This document shows positions 49,925-58,902 of a stretch of 64,000 nt of DNA, one piece after another. The notes under the pieces were generated by a model. That model was not told the origin of the DNA. It searched no databases and saw nothing but the letters and a program-made list of their open reading frames with translations. Made by a program: the position numbers and the translations under genes. Origin of the DNA: Paenibacillus apiarius (GTDB lineage Bacteria; Bacillota; Bacilli; Paenibacillales; Paenibacillaceae); assembly GCF_017052585.1 (NCBI RefSeq), contig NZ_JAFFHZ010000001.1, positions 3,886,001-3,950,000 on the forward strand, read 5' to 3'. The stretch's first letter is position 1. Every line of letters starts with the position of its first letter.

Positions 49925-50923
49925 TCAAAAAGTGGGCCAACGCAAAAGCAGCATCGCTTGCGAGAAGCCGCCGCCGAAGCCATAAAGAAGCGTCAGGTGC
50001 CCAGGCTGCAATCTTCCATCCTTCAGCCCTTCGGCAATGGCCAATGGAATGCTCGCGGCCGAAGTGTTGCCATAATATTGTACGCTTGTCAGTGTGCGCT
50101 CCAATGGGATGCCGGAGCGTTCGCATATTGACTCAATCATGCGCAAATTAGCGCTATGAGGAACAAACCGATCCACTTGGTCAGCCGAGTATCCCGCCTC
50201 GTCCAATAAACGCTTGATCCCGGCAGGCACTTGCTGCAGCGCCCATTTATATACTTCTCTCCCGTTCTGGAACAACGTGCCGTCAGCCCTCATCTCGATC
50301 TCTCCGATGCGATCGGCTACCGCGCGACGATGCAATATGCCCCCTGTATCTCCCATCGTCAACGAGCCGGAGGCAACAAAGCACGCTGGCTCCGTTCCGG
50401 CTTCAAGAAGAATCGCTCCGGCTCCGTCGCCAAACAAAATGCAAGTGCTGCGATCTTGATAATCAATCGCGTGTGTTAACACTTCCGAGCCGATGACCAA
50501 AACCTTGCGGTGCATCCCGGAATCAATCAGGCCGATGGCCAATTGCATTGCGCTTACAAAGCCCGCGCATGCGTTGGATATATCTAATGCCATCGCATTG
50601 GAAATGCCGAGACGCGCTTGAACAAGCGCCGCAGTGCTCGGGAAGAATGCGTCAGGAGTCGAGGTCGCAACAAGCAACGCATCTATAGTCTGCACATCCA
50701 CCCCATGACGCTCTGCCAAATCAAGCACCGCATGATATGCTAAATCGCTGGCATATGTATCGGGACCGGCAATTCTCCGTTCAATCATACCTGTGCGCTG
50801 CACGATCCATTCATGATTTGTATCCACCATCGCAGCCAGATCTTCATTGGTCAAACGTCGCTCCGGTACATAAGTGCCGAATGCGGTAATTAGTGCTTTA
50901 GTATGCAGCTTCACGGTTTGCAA
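49925..50923 (-). CDS. fabH: beta-ketoacyl-ACP synthase III
   Basis: Starts fatty acid synthesis by condensing acyl-CoA with malonyl-ACP. 332 residues; catalytic Cys119 in SNACAGF, His256 in VPHSANLRMIESIC and Asn286 in YYGNTSAAS. HSANLRMI is the form I associate with Bacillus FabHB (YhfB), the branched-chain type. AAAGGAGGA precedes the ATG. A FapR-type operator and sigma-A promoter lie upstream, so it should be induced by malonyl-CoA. Single-gene unit. Confidence 0.93.
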   Translation of the reverse strand: MQTVKLHTKALITAFGTYVPERRLTNEDLAAMVDTNHEWIVQRTGMIERRIAGPDTYASDLAYHAVLDLAERHGVDVQTIDALLVATSTPDAFFPSTAALVQARLGISNAMALDISNACAGFVSAMQLAIGLIDSGMHRKVLVIGSEVLTHAIDYQDRSTCILFGDGAGAILLEAGTEPACFVASGSLTMGDTGGILHRRAVADRIGEIEMRADGTLFQNGREVYKWALQQVPAGIKRLLDEAGYSADQVDRFVPHSANLRMIESICERSGIPLERTLTSVQYYGNTSAASIPLAIAEGLKDGRLQPGHLTLLYGFGGGFSQAMLLLRWPTF

Positions 50924-50982
50924 GATGAAAAATCCTCCTTTAGAACGAATGGAAAAATGAATATGAGACCGAAAACCATTTT

Positions 50983-51003
50983 ATTAGGACCAGGTACTAA
51001 AAT
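50983..51003 (-). promoter_or_regulatory. FapR operator upstream of fabH
   Basis: Minus strand reads TTTTAGTACCTGGTCCTAAT, an interrupted palindrome that matches the FapR consensus (TTAGTACC..GTACTAA type). It lies between the promoter -10 and the fabH start, where FapR binding would block initiation; malonyl-CoA releases it. Confidence 0.8.
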
Positions 51004-51017
51004 TGTGTTGCTCTAAT

Positions 51018-51044
51018 ATTATATTGGCCGCTACAATTTGTCAA
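51018..51044 (-). promoter_or_regulatory. sigma-A promoter of fabH
   Basis: Minus strand TTGACA (plus 51039-51044) followed by TATAAT (plus 51018-51023) with 15 bases between, or TAATAT with 17. Near-consensus promoter just upstream of the FapR box. Confidence 0.75.
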
Positions 51045-51201
51045 CAAAGACTCAAATAAGGATGCAGCTGCGGCTATTTTCATAATTTATTCCGCTGCAA
51101 GGAGTGGAAGCGCGGGAAAAACCTATCGGCATAACATCCGCGCCTCAGCGCATGCTAAGTGTTGTGACACCCCCCATTCATCTATATAAGGAGGAAGTTC
51201 G

Positions 51202-52164
51202 ATGCGATTGAAGGTGGCTTTGCTGACGATGACGGCTGCGCTCGTGATGACGATGGGTATGACAGGTTGTATGAATCGTGATAATGTAACCACCAAGAAT
51301 GCCCGTCCGAATAACATGTACCGGTCCACAGATGGTGTTCGACCGCTTGACGGGGATTACCGCTTTAACGCCAACCGCTATAATACGAATTTTAACGGAA
51401 ACGGTTACCGTACGAACACTCTAGATAACAATTATGGTGGAACGTTAGGAACGCGCGGCAACAATAATGATGGCATGTTTGGCAACAATAATGGTGGAAT
51501 GTTTGGCAACAATAATGGTGGCATGTTTGGCAACAATAATGGTGGAATGTTTGGCAACAATAATGGTGGCATGTTTGGCAACAATAATGGTGGAATGTAC
51601 GGCCGCAATTACGACATGAATGGCGGACGCTACGGCATGCAGTCCATGAATGGCAAAATGGAAATGAGCCAAAAAATCGCCAACAAGGTTGCAGCGATTA
51701 AAGGCGTGAAGTCCGCCAATGTATTGTTGACTAATAACAACGCTTACGTTGCGGTACAGACCGACGATACGGCAGGGACGAGAGGATTGTCCGGAATGAA
51801 CGGCAATCGTTCCAATGCGCGTTCTTTTGGGACAACTACGAAACGCACGAATATGGGCACATATTCTAACCGTACGAACACCTACAATAATGGAATAGGT
51901 GCAAATGATGTTGACCGTGACTTGAAAAACAAAATCGCCAAGACGGTCAAAAAAGAAGCTCCAAACTGCAATAACGTATACGTGTCGGCAAATCCGGATT
52001 TCGTAGATCGGATGAACCGGTATATGAACCAAGCGGGAAATGGACAACCGCTTACAGGACTTGCCAATGAAATTCAAGAAATGATTTACCGCGTGTTCCC
52101 GACGAATGCCGGCGCTAACACGACAGGACCGAATCGGTTAAACAATATGGCTCCAGGGAGATAA
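51202..52164 (+). CDS. YhcN/YlaJ-family spore lipoprotein with Asn/Gly repeat
   Basis: 320 residues. A lipoprotein signal (ALVMTMGMTGC, lipidation Cys near 24) is followed by an Asn/Arg/Tyr-rich region, six near-perfect copies of FGNNNGGM, and a C-terminal YhcN/YlaJ domain (QKIANKVAAIKGVKSANVLL, then NAYVAVQTDD and a CNNVYVSANPDFVDRMNRYM segment). Family members are found in the inner spore membrane and influence germination. ATAAGGAGGAAG precedes the ATG. The repeat is an insertion relative to ordinary YhcN proteins. Confidence 0.88.
   Translation: MRLKVALLTMTAALVMTMGMTGCMNRDNVTTKNARPNNMYRSTDGVRPLDGDYRFNANRYNTNFNGNGYRTNTLDNNYGGTLGTRGNNNDGMFGNNNGGMFGNNNGGMFGNNNGGMFGNNNGGMFGNNNGGMYGRNYDMNGGRYGMQSMNGKMEMSQKIANKVAAIKGVKSANVLLTNNNAYVAVQTDDTAGTRGLSGMNGNRSNARSFGTTTKRTNMGTYSNRTNTYNNGIGANDVDRDLKNKIAKTVKKEAPNCNNVYVSANPDFVDRMNRYMNQAGNGQPLTGLANEIQEMIYRVFPTNAGANTTGPNRLNNMAPGR
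51457..51600 (+). repeat. 24-bp coding minisatellite, 6 copies
   Basis: Six consecutive 24-bp units, starting GGCAACAATAATGATGGCAT at 51457 and then every 24 bases to 51600. Units 2-6 are identical except for alternating GGAATG/GGCATG and a final TAC. Encodes the GNNNGGMF repeat of the lipoprotein. Recent slippage; likely variable in length. Confidence 0.92.
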
Positions 52165-52340
52165 TATCGCCATGGCCATGATGCAGGACTTGCTCTCTAA
52201 CGCAAAGAATATGCGTGCAGAGACAAGCCCTGTCTTTACATAAAGGCTAAAGTCTATGTTAACTTGCTTCAACCGGGATGGTTTTATGTATTTATCCTTG
52301 TGTGCTCGGGAAGGCGAAGCCCATTTTTGCGAACTACCGC

Positions 52341-52368
52341 ACCAAGTGTAATCGCCCTTCATAGTATA
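52341..52368 (+). promoter_or_regulatory. sigma-K promoter of gerE
   Basis: AC at 52341-52342, exactly 17 bases, then CATAGTATA at 52360-52368. This is a full match to the sigma-K consensus (AC, 17, CATANNNTA), and gerE is a sigma-K gene in B. subtilis. It lies about 60 bases before the TTG start. Confidence 0.75.
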
Positions 52369-52429
52369 ACTTTGACTGTATCCCTTAACCTTGTTATATT
52401 ACAAAAATTTGGGCAAGGAGGGGTGACAC

Positions 52430-52654
52430 TTGAAGGGTAGCGATCACAAAAGCAAGTTCCTGCTGACCAATCGTGAACGCGAAGTCTTTGAATTACTTGT
52501 TCAGGACAAAACGACCCGTGACATTGCACAACAATTATTTATTAGCGAAAAAACGGTCCGAAATCACATTTCGAACGTAATGCAAAAATTGAACGTGAAG
52601 GGTCGTTCGCAAGCGGTTGTCGAGCTAATCAAGCTTGGGGAGTTAAAAATCTAA
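52430..52654 (+). CDS. gerE: spore coat transcription regulator GerE
   Basis: LuxR-type DNA-binding regulator of late mother-cell genes, which activates or represses coat genes with sigma-K RNA polymerase. The 74 residues equal the length of B. subtilis GerE and match it closely: LTNREREVFELLVQDKTT, LFISEKTVRNHISNVMQKL and VKGRSQAVVELIKLGEL. It is a lone LuxR helix-turn-helix domain without a receiver. TTG start with AAGGAGGGG. Its presence near the spore-glycan island is consistent with late-sporulation regulation of that island. Confidence 0.95.
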   Translation: MKGSDHKSKFLLTNREREVFELLVQDKTTRDIAQQLFISEKTVRNHISNVMQKLNVKGRSQAVVELIKLGELKI

Positions 52655-52817
52655 CAATTAGCCCATCGCCCTGACAATTTAGCCTTCTTGAGCATATCCA
52701 GCAGGTTATGCGATAGGAGGTTCTTTGATGAGCAAGTTCGGACGACTTGCACCGAATAAATTCAAGCGTAGGACTAACAGCAGTATGTTGTTGGAATTAC
52801 GCTTTATTTTTTATTGC

Positions 52818-52850
52818 TCAAAAAAGCGCCTCTCTCAAGGAGAAGCGCTT
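52818..52850 (-). terminator. terminator of the nagA-nagB-rpiR operon
   Basis: Minus strand AAGCGCTTCTC pairs with GAGAGGCGCTT around a short loop and is followed by TTTTTT. It ends the amino-sugar operon. Confidence 0.85.
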
Positions 52851-52862
52851 CAGTCTATCTGC

Positions 52863-54041
52863 TTACATATGGGTGCTGCCCTTAACCCATACGCGTTGAA
52901 TGTTCAACTCTGGGTCGGTCCAAACCAGGTCCGCTTGCTTGCCGATTTCAATGCTGCCGGTTACGTCAGCGATGCCAATCTGTTGGGCCGGGTTCAAGCT
53001 TGCGAGCTGGGATACTTCAGGGACAGTCAGTCCTACGAAGTTCACCATATTTTTGAACGCTTGAATCATGGTCAGCGTGCTGCCTGCCAGCGAGTCGCCC
53101 TCGGTCAGCCGGCATACGCCGTGCCGCATGGTTACAGCCAAGCCGCCCAAGTCATATTGACCGTCCGGCATGCCCGCTGCGGACATCGCATCGGTAATGA
53201 TGACGAGCTTGCCAGGCGCCTTAGAGCGGGTCAGCATCTTGATGCAAGCGGGATGCACGTGGATGCCGTCGGCAATGATCTCTGCCGTAATGCGATCATC
53301 GGTCAGCACAGCGCCGGCAACGCCCGGATCGCGATGGTGAATCGGCGTCATCGCGTTGAACGTGTGCACTGCCTGATTCAAGCCGGCGTTCGCCGCACGA
53401 GTTACTTCATCATATGTGGCTGCTGTATGTGCGGCCGCTGCGTTCACGGCGTGCGCGCGCAGCCAGCGGATGGCTTCGAGCGCATTGTTGCGCTCAGGCG
53501 CAAGACTGACCTGCTTCATGAGTCCTGGGAAACGTGCATGCCAATCTTCGAACCAGCCGATTTGCGGGTCAATCATGAATTCGGCGTTCTGGGCCCCTTT
53601 ATATTTCGGATTCACGAACGGTCCTTCCAAATGGACGCCAGCCAGCTGCGTATATTTCATGCCTTGCTTCATATAGTCGTCTACCGCAACCATGACACGA
53701 TCAAGCGCTTCGCGGGATTGCGTCATTGAGGTCGCCAGCATGGCCGTCGTGCCGTGCTCCATATGAAACTTCGTGATCGCATTGTACGCATCGCTAGTCG
53801 CGTCCATAAAGTCCGATCCGAAGCCGCCGTGCACATGCAAATCAATAAATCCAGGAAGTACCCAGCCGCCATGGGCGTCAATCGCATCAGGCGCCCAGCC
53901 AAGCTGCTGGGCTTCCGTCAACTCGGACCGTTTGCCGATAAAGGCGATGCGTCCGTTTTCGACACGGACAATACCGTCGCACAATGTGCCGTTCGGTGTC
54001 ACGACACACGCATTGGTGAGGGTGAATGTTGAATTAGCCAT
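52863..54041 (-). CDS. nagA: N-acetylglucosamine-6-phosphate deacetylase
   Basis: Deacetylates GlcNAc-6-phosphate to glucosamine-6-phosphate in the cytoplasm. Amidohydrolase of 392 residues: HVHGG with His69 and His71, GVHLEGPF with the metal Glu139, HTFNAMTPIHHRDPG, and the catalytic Asp in VIITDAMSAAG. Typical family length. Its start overlaps the end of nagB by eight bases. Acts with NagB to channel amino sugars into fructose-6-phosphate; peptidoglycan turnover or chitin are probable sources. Confidence 0.95.
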   Translation of the reverse strand: MANSTFTLTNACVVTPNGTLCDGIVRVENGRIAFIGKRSELTEAQQLGWAPDAIDAHGGWVLPGFIDLHVHGGFGSDFMDATSDAYNAITKFHMEHGTTAMLATSMTQSREALDRVMVAVDDYMKQGMKYTQLAGVHLEGPFVNPKYKGAQNAEFMIDPQIGWFEDWHARFPGLMKQVSLAPERNNALEAIRWLRAHAVNAAAAHTAATYDEVTRAANAGLNQAVHTFNAMTPIHHRDPGVAGAVLTDDRITAEIIADGIHVHPACIKMLTRSKAPGKLVIITDAMSAAGMPDGQYDLGGLAVTMRHGVCRLTEGDSLAGSTLTMIQAFKNMVNFVGLTVPEVSQLASLNPAQQIGIADVTGSIEIGKQADLVWTDPELNIQRVWVKGSTHM

Positions 54042-54762
54042 GGAAATATTTAGCCGCCTCCTTGTCGAGCAATACGACGACGTTTGGGTGCATTTGCAAG
54101 AGCGACGCCGGAACTTCAGTTGTAATCGGACCAGTCAAGGCACGGTGAACGATGTCTGCTTTATCTGCGCCGCGAACGACGAGCATAATCATTTTTGCTT
54201 TCAAAATAGAACCGACACCCATCGTAACCGCTTGCTTCGGCACTTCGTCAATGGAATCGAAGAAGCGCGCGTTCGCTTGGCGGGTCTCTTCTTTAAGGGT
54301 AACAATATGGGTGCCGCCGTGCAAGTTCTGATCGGGCTCGTTGAACCCGATATGACCGTTATGACCGATGCCCAGCACCTGCAAATCAATGGAGGCGTCT
54401 GCCAGCATTTCGTCGTATTGCTTGCATTCTTGCTCGAGGTTCTCTGCGTTGCCGTTCGGCACGCGCGTGTTTTCCTTATTAATGTCGATATGATCGAACA
54501 ATTGCTTATTCATAAAGGATAAGTACGTTTCCGGATGTCCTGCAGGCAGCCCCACATACTCATCCAGATTGAAAGAGCGAACGTTCTTGAAGCTGACATA
54601 GCCTTTTTCGTTCAAACGAATCAATTCTTGATAAATGCCGATCGGACTGCTGCCGGTCGCGAGGCCGAGAACCGCGTTCGGTTTCGTCTGCACCAGACTT
54701 GCGATAATGCTTGCTCCGATTTGGTTCAATTCTTCATTCGTTTGAAAAGTCAACAGATTCAT
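54034..54762 (-). CDS. nagB: glucosamine-6-phosphate deaminase
   Basis: Converts glucosamine-6-phosphate to fructose-6-phosphate and ammonia. 242 residues, the short Bacillus form without the allosteric C-terminal extension. Motifs: LGLATGSSPIGIYQEL, the catalytic Asp67 in FNLDEYVGL, and LGIGHNGHIGFNEPD with catalytic His137. AAAGGGAGG lies before ATG 54762; the longer frame to 54867 is inside rpiR. Overlaps nagA. Confidence 0.95.
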   Translation of the reverse strand: MNLLTFQTNEELNQIGASIIASLVQTKPNAVLGLATGSSPIGIYQELIRLNEKGYVSFKNVRSFNLDEYVGLPAGHPETYLSFMNKQLFDHIDINKENTRVPNGNAENLEQECKQYDEMLADASIDLQVLGIGHNGHIGFNEPDQNLHGGTHIVTLKEETRQANARFFDSIDEVPKQAVTMGVGSILKAKMIMLVVRGADKADIVHRALTGPITTEVPASLLQMHPNVVVLLDKEAAKYFHG

Positions 54763-54769
54763 GTAAAAG

Positions 54770-55627
54770 TTACCTCCCTTTATCTTTACGGTACTTGCGT
54801 ACCATACGATACGATTGCTCCAGCTTGGGGATGTGCTCGTCGAACTGCTCGCTGACGATGCCCGCAAACAAAATGTCGATTATGTGAAGCTGCGCGATGC
54901 GCGATGCCATGTCGCCGCGCCGGATGCCTTCTTCCAAGGAAGAAGCGCAAATCGATATATCTGCTAGAGAAGCGAGACGATTGACGCCGACCTTCGTCAA
55001 GGAAATGGTTGTGGCGCCGCGTTCTTTGGCGCACTGCAGAGCTTCAATTGTTTCCGGTGTTTCCCCGGAATAGGAAATGGCAAAGGCAACATCTTCTGCG
55101 GTAAGGTTCGCAGCGGAAGTGATTTGCATATGAGGGTCGGGAAAACAAGTGGCCCGCTTCCCGATGCGAATGAGCTTCTGATAGAAATCCATCGCTACGA
55201 TGCCTGAAGTCGCCATACCGTACAGATCGATCTGCCTTGCCTGCTGGAAGGCAAGCAGAGTGCGTTCCAAAGTGACAATATCCAGTAGCCGTGTCGTATC
55301 TGATATAGACCGGATATGATTGGACTCAATAGCTGAAATAATATCCCGCAGGGGATTCCCTGCAATAATATCCTGATAGGAGAGCGGCGTTGTTTGTTGA
55401 GCCAAATCAGCTGCAAGCTTTGTCTTGAAATCGGGATATCCGCGAAAATGAAGCGATTTGCAAAATCTGGTCACCGTTGCGGCGGACGTTCCCGATTGCT
55501 CGGCCAGCTCCGTGATGCCCATCGACACTACATTGCCCGGAAATTGCAAAATGTAATCGGCCACCTTGCGTTCCTGGGGATGAAATTCGTGTGCTTGCTG
55601 CCGAATCGCTTGCAATATACTGGACAA
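54770..55627 (-). CDS. MurR/RpiR-family transcriptional regulator
   Basis: Phosphosugar-responsive regulator of 285 residues: an N-terminal helix-turn-helix (GITELAEQSGTSAATVTRFC near 38-57) and a C-terminal SIS domain (VAFAISYSGETPETIEAL, then GATTISLTKVGVNRLA). TTG 55627 fits AAGAGG spacing best; ATG 55636 touches it. First gene of the nag operon, so it probably controls it in response to GlcN-6-P, GlcNAc-6-P or MurNAc-6-P. Two AT-rich inverted repeats upstream may be its operators. Confidence 0.9.
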   Translation of the reverse strand: MSSILQAIRQQAHEFHPQERKVADYILQFPGNVVSMGITELAEQSGTSAATVTRFCKSLHFRGYPDFKTKLAADLAQQTTPLSYQDIIAGNPLRDIISAIESNHIRSISDTTRLLDIVTLERTLLAFQQARQIDLYGMATSGIVAMDFYQKLIRIGKRATCFPDPHMQITSAANLTAEDVAFAISYSGETPETIEALQCAKERGATTISLTKVGVNRLASLADISICASSLEEGIRRGDMASRIAQLHIIDILFAGIVSEQFDEHIPKLEQSYRMVRKYRKDKGR

Positions 55628-55656
55628 AAAAATCATCCTCTTACGGTTGGATTTTA

Positions 55657-55703
55657 TGAAAATAATTTTAATTATTTTTCTTCTAATGATGAAAATTTTT
55701 TCA
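55657..55703. promoter_or_regulatory. paired AT-rich inverted repeats, candidate RpiR operators
   Basis: TGAAAATTTTTTCA at 55690-55703 and GAAAATAAT-TTTA-ATTATTTTTC around 55657-55681 both show the GAAA..TTTC symmetry common to RpiR-family sites. They lie 30-75 bases before the rpiR start. AT-rich composition makes chance likely enough to keep confidence low. Confidence 0.35.
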
Positions 55704-55805
55704 ATACCACTCTAATCATAGTAAATAAGCGGCCGCATTACAAGCCGAAAGTGAAAAACACCACAATTTCATCACACTTGCCGCATCGCAGGCTAGCAAG
55801 ATGAA

Positions 55806-56660
55806 TTATTGCTGCTCTAATTGGCGCTGCTCGCGAAATTGGCGCGGGGACAGGCCTAACCGATTTTTGAACGTGCGATGAAAATAAGAATAGCTTTGAA
55901 AGCCGCACATTTCGGCGATCTGCTCTAGCGGCATATATCCATGCAGTATGCGTTCGCAAGCCATGTTCAACCGGACGTGGATCGCATAATCCATCACGGA
56001 CTGATGGAATGTCTCTTTAAATATATGGGACGCTCGTGAGACGCTTAACTGCACCGCTTCAGCCACTTCTTGCAGCGTAAACGCCTCGGTTGCGTTTATC
56101 TCGATATAATGCTTCATTTGGTGCGCAAGCTGCGTGCTGCGTTTCATATTTTGGAACGAGGGATGGGAGCGCTCCGTCAGCGTGCGGTCCAACATGTGAT
56201 AGAAGGCGAATGTCAGATGTCTGACAATATCGTTCATGTTGTGGCTGCCGAACAGCCGCTGCTCCTGCATAATATCCCGCCATAAGGACAACAGCCGGTC
56301 GTCGATGCCGAGGACCGCTTTGCCGGGACGCGCGCGCTTGTTCCACCAAGCCGCGATCCAAGGACCGTTGATTATGAAATAATAGTCAAGGCTGTGCACC
56401 TTAGGGAGCGGATCCAACGTGCCCGGATCGCGGTAGCCGATTTGTAAATCATAGTACTGTCCGGGGGCTAGCAGCAGCATGTCTCCGGGTTTGAACGCCT
56501 CGAAGCGATCATGAAGCCATACGTGCGCACTGCCCTCAAGCTGGATTCGGACAAGATAGTGTTTCAGCTCCGGGATGATCATGCTCATCGGCTTGCTATG
56601 CCGGGCGTACCCGGAGAACATTAATGTAAAGTCTTTATCGGTTTCAATCGATGGGGACAT
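55806..56660 (-). CDS. AraC-family transcriptional regulator
   Basis: 284 residues with an N-terminal cupin-like sensor (GSAHVWLHDRFEAFKPGDML, then LAPGQYYDLQIG) and C-terminal AraC domain (TLQEVAEAVQLSVSRASHIF and LEQIAEMCGFQSYSYFHRTF, ending LSPRQFREQ). AGGAGGAAACA before ATG 56660 sets the start. Divergent from the sugar isomerase/oxidoreductase operon, which it most likely controls; a 16-bp palindrome lies between them. Confidence 0.9.
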   Translation of the reverse strand: MSPSIETDKDFTLMFSGYARHSKPMSMIIPELKHYLVRIQLEGSAHVWLHDRFEAFKPGDMLLLAPGQYYDLQIGYRDPGTLDPLPKVHSLDYYFIINGPWIAAWWNKRARPGKAVLGIDDRLLSLWRDIMQEQRLFGSHNMNDIVRHLTFAFYHMLDRTLTERSHPSFQNMKRSTQLAHQMKHYIEINATEAFTLQEVAEAVQLSVSRASHIFKETFHQSVMDYAIHVRLNMACERILHGYMPLEQIAEMCGFQSYSYFHRTFKNRLGLSPRQFREQRQLEQQ

Positions 56661-56786
56661 TGTTTCCTCCTGCCGCAATCGGTTTTGATTTACAGTAATT
56701 ATAGCAAAAGCAGCAAGATTGTTCATATAAAAAGGATATCCTTCATTCACACTGGGGTGGCGATGTGGCACAATGAAGGCAGTTCA

Positions 56787-56802
56787 TTGAAAACCTTTTC
56801 AA
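56787..56802. promoter_or_regulatory. palindromic operator or cre-like site
   Basis: TTGAAAACCTTTTCAA, an almost perfect palindrome. It resembles a CcpA cre site (TGAAARCGYTTTCA) but with CC for the central CG. It is located before the sugar-operon start at 56861 in the divergent region, so it could mediate catabolite repression or bind the AraC-type regulator. Confidence 0.5.
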
Positions 56803-56860
56803 CCAGGCTGGAATATGTTGTTTATTCGTTATTTTTCATACACAAATGAGGTGGAACAAG

Positions 56861-57619
56861 GTGAAGATTGGATTACAGTTATATACCGTAAGGGACGAGA
56901 CAGCGAAGGATTTTGCAGGCACGTTGGAAAAAGTAGCGGCAATGGGGTATGACGGAGTTGAATTCGCTGGCTACGGCGGATTGCAGCCGCAGGAATTGGC
57001 TGCGACGCTGGAGCGGTTGAATTTGCAAGCCGCCGGCTCCCACGTCAGCATCGAGCAGCTGATCGATCATTTGGATGAGCAGATTGAGATGAACGCGGCA
57101 ATCGGCAATCGTCACGTAATCTGCCCTGGATTGGGAGAGTCGCGCTACAATACGCTGGCTGCCCTTCAAGAGACAGCGGCGCATTTCGCGCGTGCGGCAG
57201 AGCGCCTTGCGGAGCATGGCATCAAGCTGGGCTACCACAACCACGATTTTGAATTTACGACCAAGCTGGGCGAGCAGACGATGTTCGACACGCTGTTCCA
57301 GCAGCTTCCTGCGGAGAAGCTCTTTACAGAGCTTGACGTATGCTGGGTGCAGTATGGCGGCTATGACCCGCTCAGCGTAATCGCCCAATATACGGGCCGC
57401 ATTCCGCTTGTTCATTTCAAGGATTTGAAGCGTACCGAAGAGGGTAAGCCGTTGACCGTAGAGCTGGGTCTCGGTGAACTTGACTTGATGGCCATCGCGC
57501 AAGCGTCGCGGGATGCCGGAGCGGAATGGCTAATCGTCGAGCAGGACGAATGCCAACGCCCGAGCTTGGATAGCGTCAAGAACAGCCGTCAATGGATTAA
57601 GAACAATTTAGGCAAATAA
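56861..57619 (+). CDS. sugar phosphate isomerase/epimerase (AP-endonuclease-2-like TIM barrel)
   Basis: 252 residues, IolE/hydroxypyruvate-isomerase-like TIM barrel. Seen are KIGLQLYTVRDETAKDF, GYDGVEFAGYGG, metal ligands in GYHNHDFEF, ELDVCWVQYGG, VHFKDLK and LIVEQDE. GTG 56861 follows GAGGTGG; ATG 56846 carries the ribosome site within its own codons and is less likely. First gene of an operon with an oxidoreductase and a second isomerase. Probable 3-keto-sugar or inositol-type metabolism; substrate uncertain. Confidence 0.87.
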   Translation: MKIGLQLYTVRDETAKDFAGTLEKVAAMGYDGVEFAGYGGLQPQELAATLERLNLQAAGSHVSIEQLIDHLDEQIEMNAAIGNRHVICPGLGESRYNTLAALQETAAHFARAAERLAEHGIKLGYHNHDFEFTTKLGEQTMFDTLFQQLPAEKLFTELDVCWVQYGGYDPLSVIAQYTGRIPLVHFKDLKRTEEGKPLTVELGLGELDLMAIAQASRDAGAEWLIVEQDECQRPSLDSVKNSRQWIKNNLGK

Positions 57620-57719
57620 TTGGCTCATCTTCATTCGATCCTGACCGCCAAGTTAGAACTATACCTGTAAAGTTAAGGATTTACTATAAATAGTATCGAT
57701 TTTGAGGAGGAAAACAACA

Positions 57720-58802
57720 ATGTCTAAGGTTTATAAAATTGCGATTATCGGCTGCGGCGGCATTGCCAACGGCAAGCATATGCCTAGCTTGTCCAAATTG
57801 GATAATATCGAGATGGTTGCGTTTTGCGATATTGTGGTGGAACGCGCCGAAGAAGCGAAAGCCAAGTATGGCAACGAAAATTCCAAAGTATACAGTGACT
57901 ATAAAGAATTGCTGCAAGACAGCAGCATTGATATTGTGCACGTATGTACGCCGAACGATACTCACGCGGAAATCTCCATTGCCGCCCTGGAAAGCGATAA
58001 GCACGTCATGAGCGAGAAGCCGATGGCGAAGACGGCGGCAGACGCGCGCCGCATGGTGGAAGCCGCGAAGCGTACAGGCAAGAAATTAACCGTTGGCTAC
58101 AACAACCGTTTCCGCTCCGATAGCCAGTATTTGAAGCAGCTGTGCGAAGATGATACCTTCGGAGAAATCTACTATGCGAAGGCTCACGCGATTCGCCGCC
58201 GTGCCGTTCCGACTTGGGGCGTGTTCTTGGATGAGGAGAAGCAAGGCGGGGGCCCGCTGATCGATATCGGAACGCACGCGCTTGATCTGACGCTGTGGAT
58301 GATGGATAATTACGAGCCGAAGGTCGTTCTTGGCACATCCTATCATAAGCTCAGCAGCCGCGAGCAAGCAGCCAATGCATGGGGGCCGTGGGATCCGGAG
58401 AAATTTACGGTCGAAGATTCGGCGTTCGGCATGGTCGTAATGAAGAACGGCGCGACCATTATGCTGGAATCCAGCTGGGCGCTCAACACGACGCAGGTCA
58501 GCGAAGCGAAGTGCACGCTGTGCGGAACCGAAGGCGGAGCGGATATGGTCAACGGGCTGAATATTAATGGTGAAAAACATAGCCGTCTGTATCAGCAGAA
58601 AATCGAACTTGACTCGGGCGGCGTTGACTTCTATGACGGTGCGACGGAAAGTGCTCCGGATTTGGAGATGCGTCTCTGGATCGACGCGATTGAGCATGAT
58701 AAGACACCGGTTGTGACAGCAGAGCAAGCATGCGTCGTCTCTGAAATTTTAGAGGCAATTTATGAGTCGTCCCGCACGGGCAAAGCGATCTATTTCGAAT
58801 AA
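57720..58802 (+). CDS. Gfo/Idh/MocA-family oxidoreductase
   Basis: NAD(P)-dependent sugar dehydrogenase family, 360 residues. Rossmann site IIGCGGIANGKHMPSL, the EKPMAKT motif with the conserved Lys, GYNNRFRSDSQYL, and GGGPLIDIGTHALDL with the catalytic Asp/His pair. GAGGAGGAAAAC precedes ATG 57720. In combination with a ThuA-like protein and TIM-barrel isomerases this fits oxidation of a glycoside at C3. Substrate unproven. Confidence 0.9.
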   Translation: MSKVYKIAIIGCGGIANGKHMPSLSKLDNIEMVAFCDIVVERAEEAKAKYGNENSKVYSDYKELLQDSSIDIVHVCTPNDTHAEISIAALESDKHVMSEKPMAKTAADARRMVEAAKRTGKKLTVGYNNRFRSDSQYLKQLCEDDTFGEIYYAKAHAIRRRAVPTWGVFLDEEKQGGGPLIDIGTHALDLTLWMMDNYEPKVVLGTSYHKLSSREQAANAWGPWDPEKFTVEDSAFGMVVMKNGATIMLESSWALNTTQVSEAKCTLCGTEGGADMVNGLNINGEKHSRLYQQKIELDSGGVDFYDGATESAPDLEMRLWIDAIEHDKTPVVTAEQACVVSEILEAIYESSRTGKAIYFE

Positions 58803-58807
58803 AAGAC

Positions 58808-58834
58808 GTGTTCAAAGAGGGAGCCTTTGAACAC
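58808..58834 (+). promoter_or_regulatory. intercistronic stem-loop
   Basis: GTGTTCAAA pairs with TTTGAACAC (9 bp) just after the oxidoreductase stop, followed by CTCTAAAAAGAG. No T-run: more likely an mRNA stabilising or processing hairpin than a terminator. Confidence 0.45.
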
Positions 58835-58902
58835 CTCTAAAAAGAGGAAGACAGCAAGACATCATCCCGCACAGGGCTGATTTTACCGAAGGAGGACTAG
58901 CA

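Noticed and set aside
52728-53729. Plus-strand frame with a strong AGGAGG ribosome site starting MSKFGRLAPNKFKRR
   Set aside because: After about 35 codons it crosses the nag operon terminator and then reads antisense to nagA. At most the start of a truncated gene is real.
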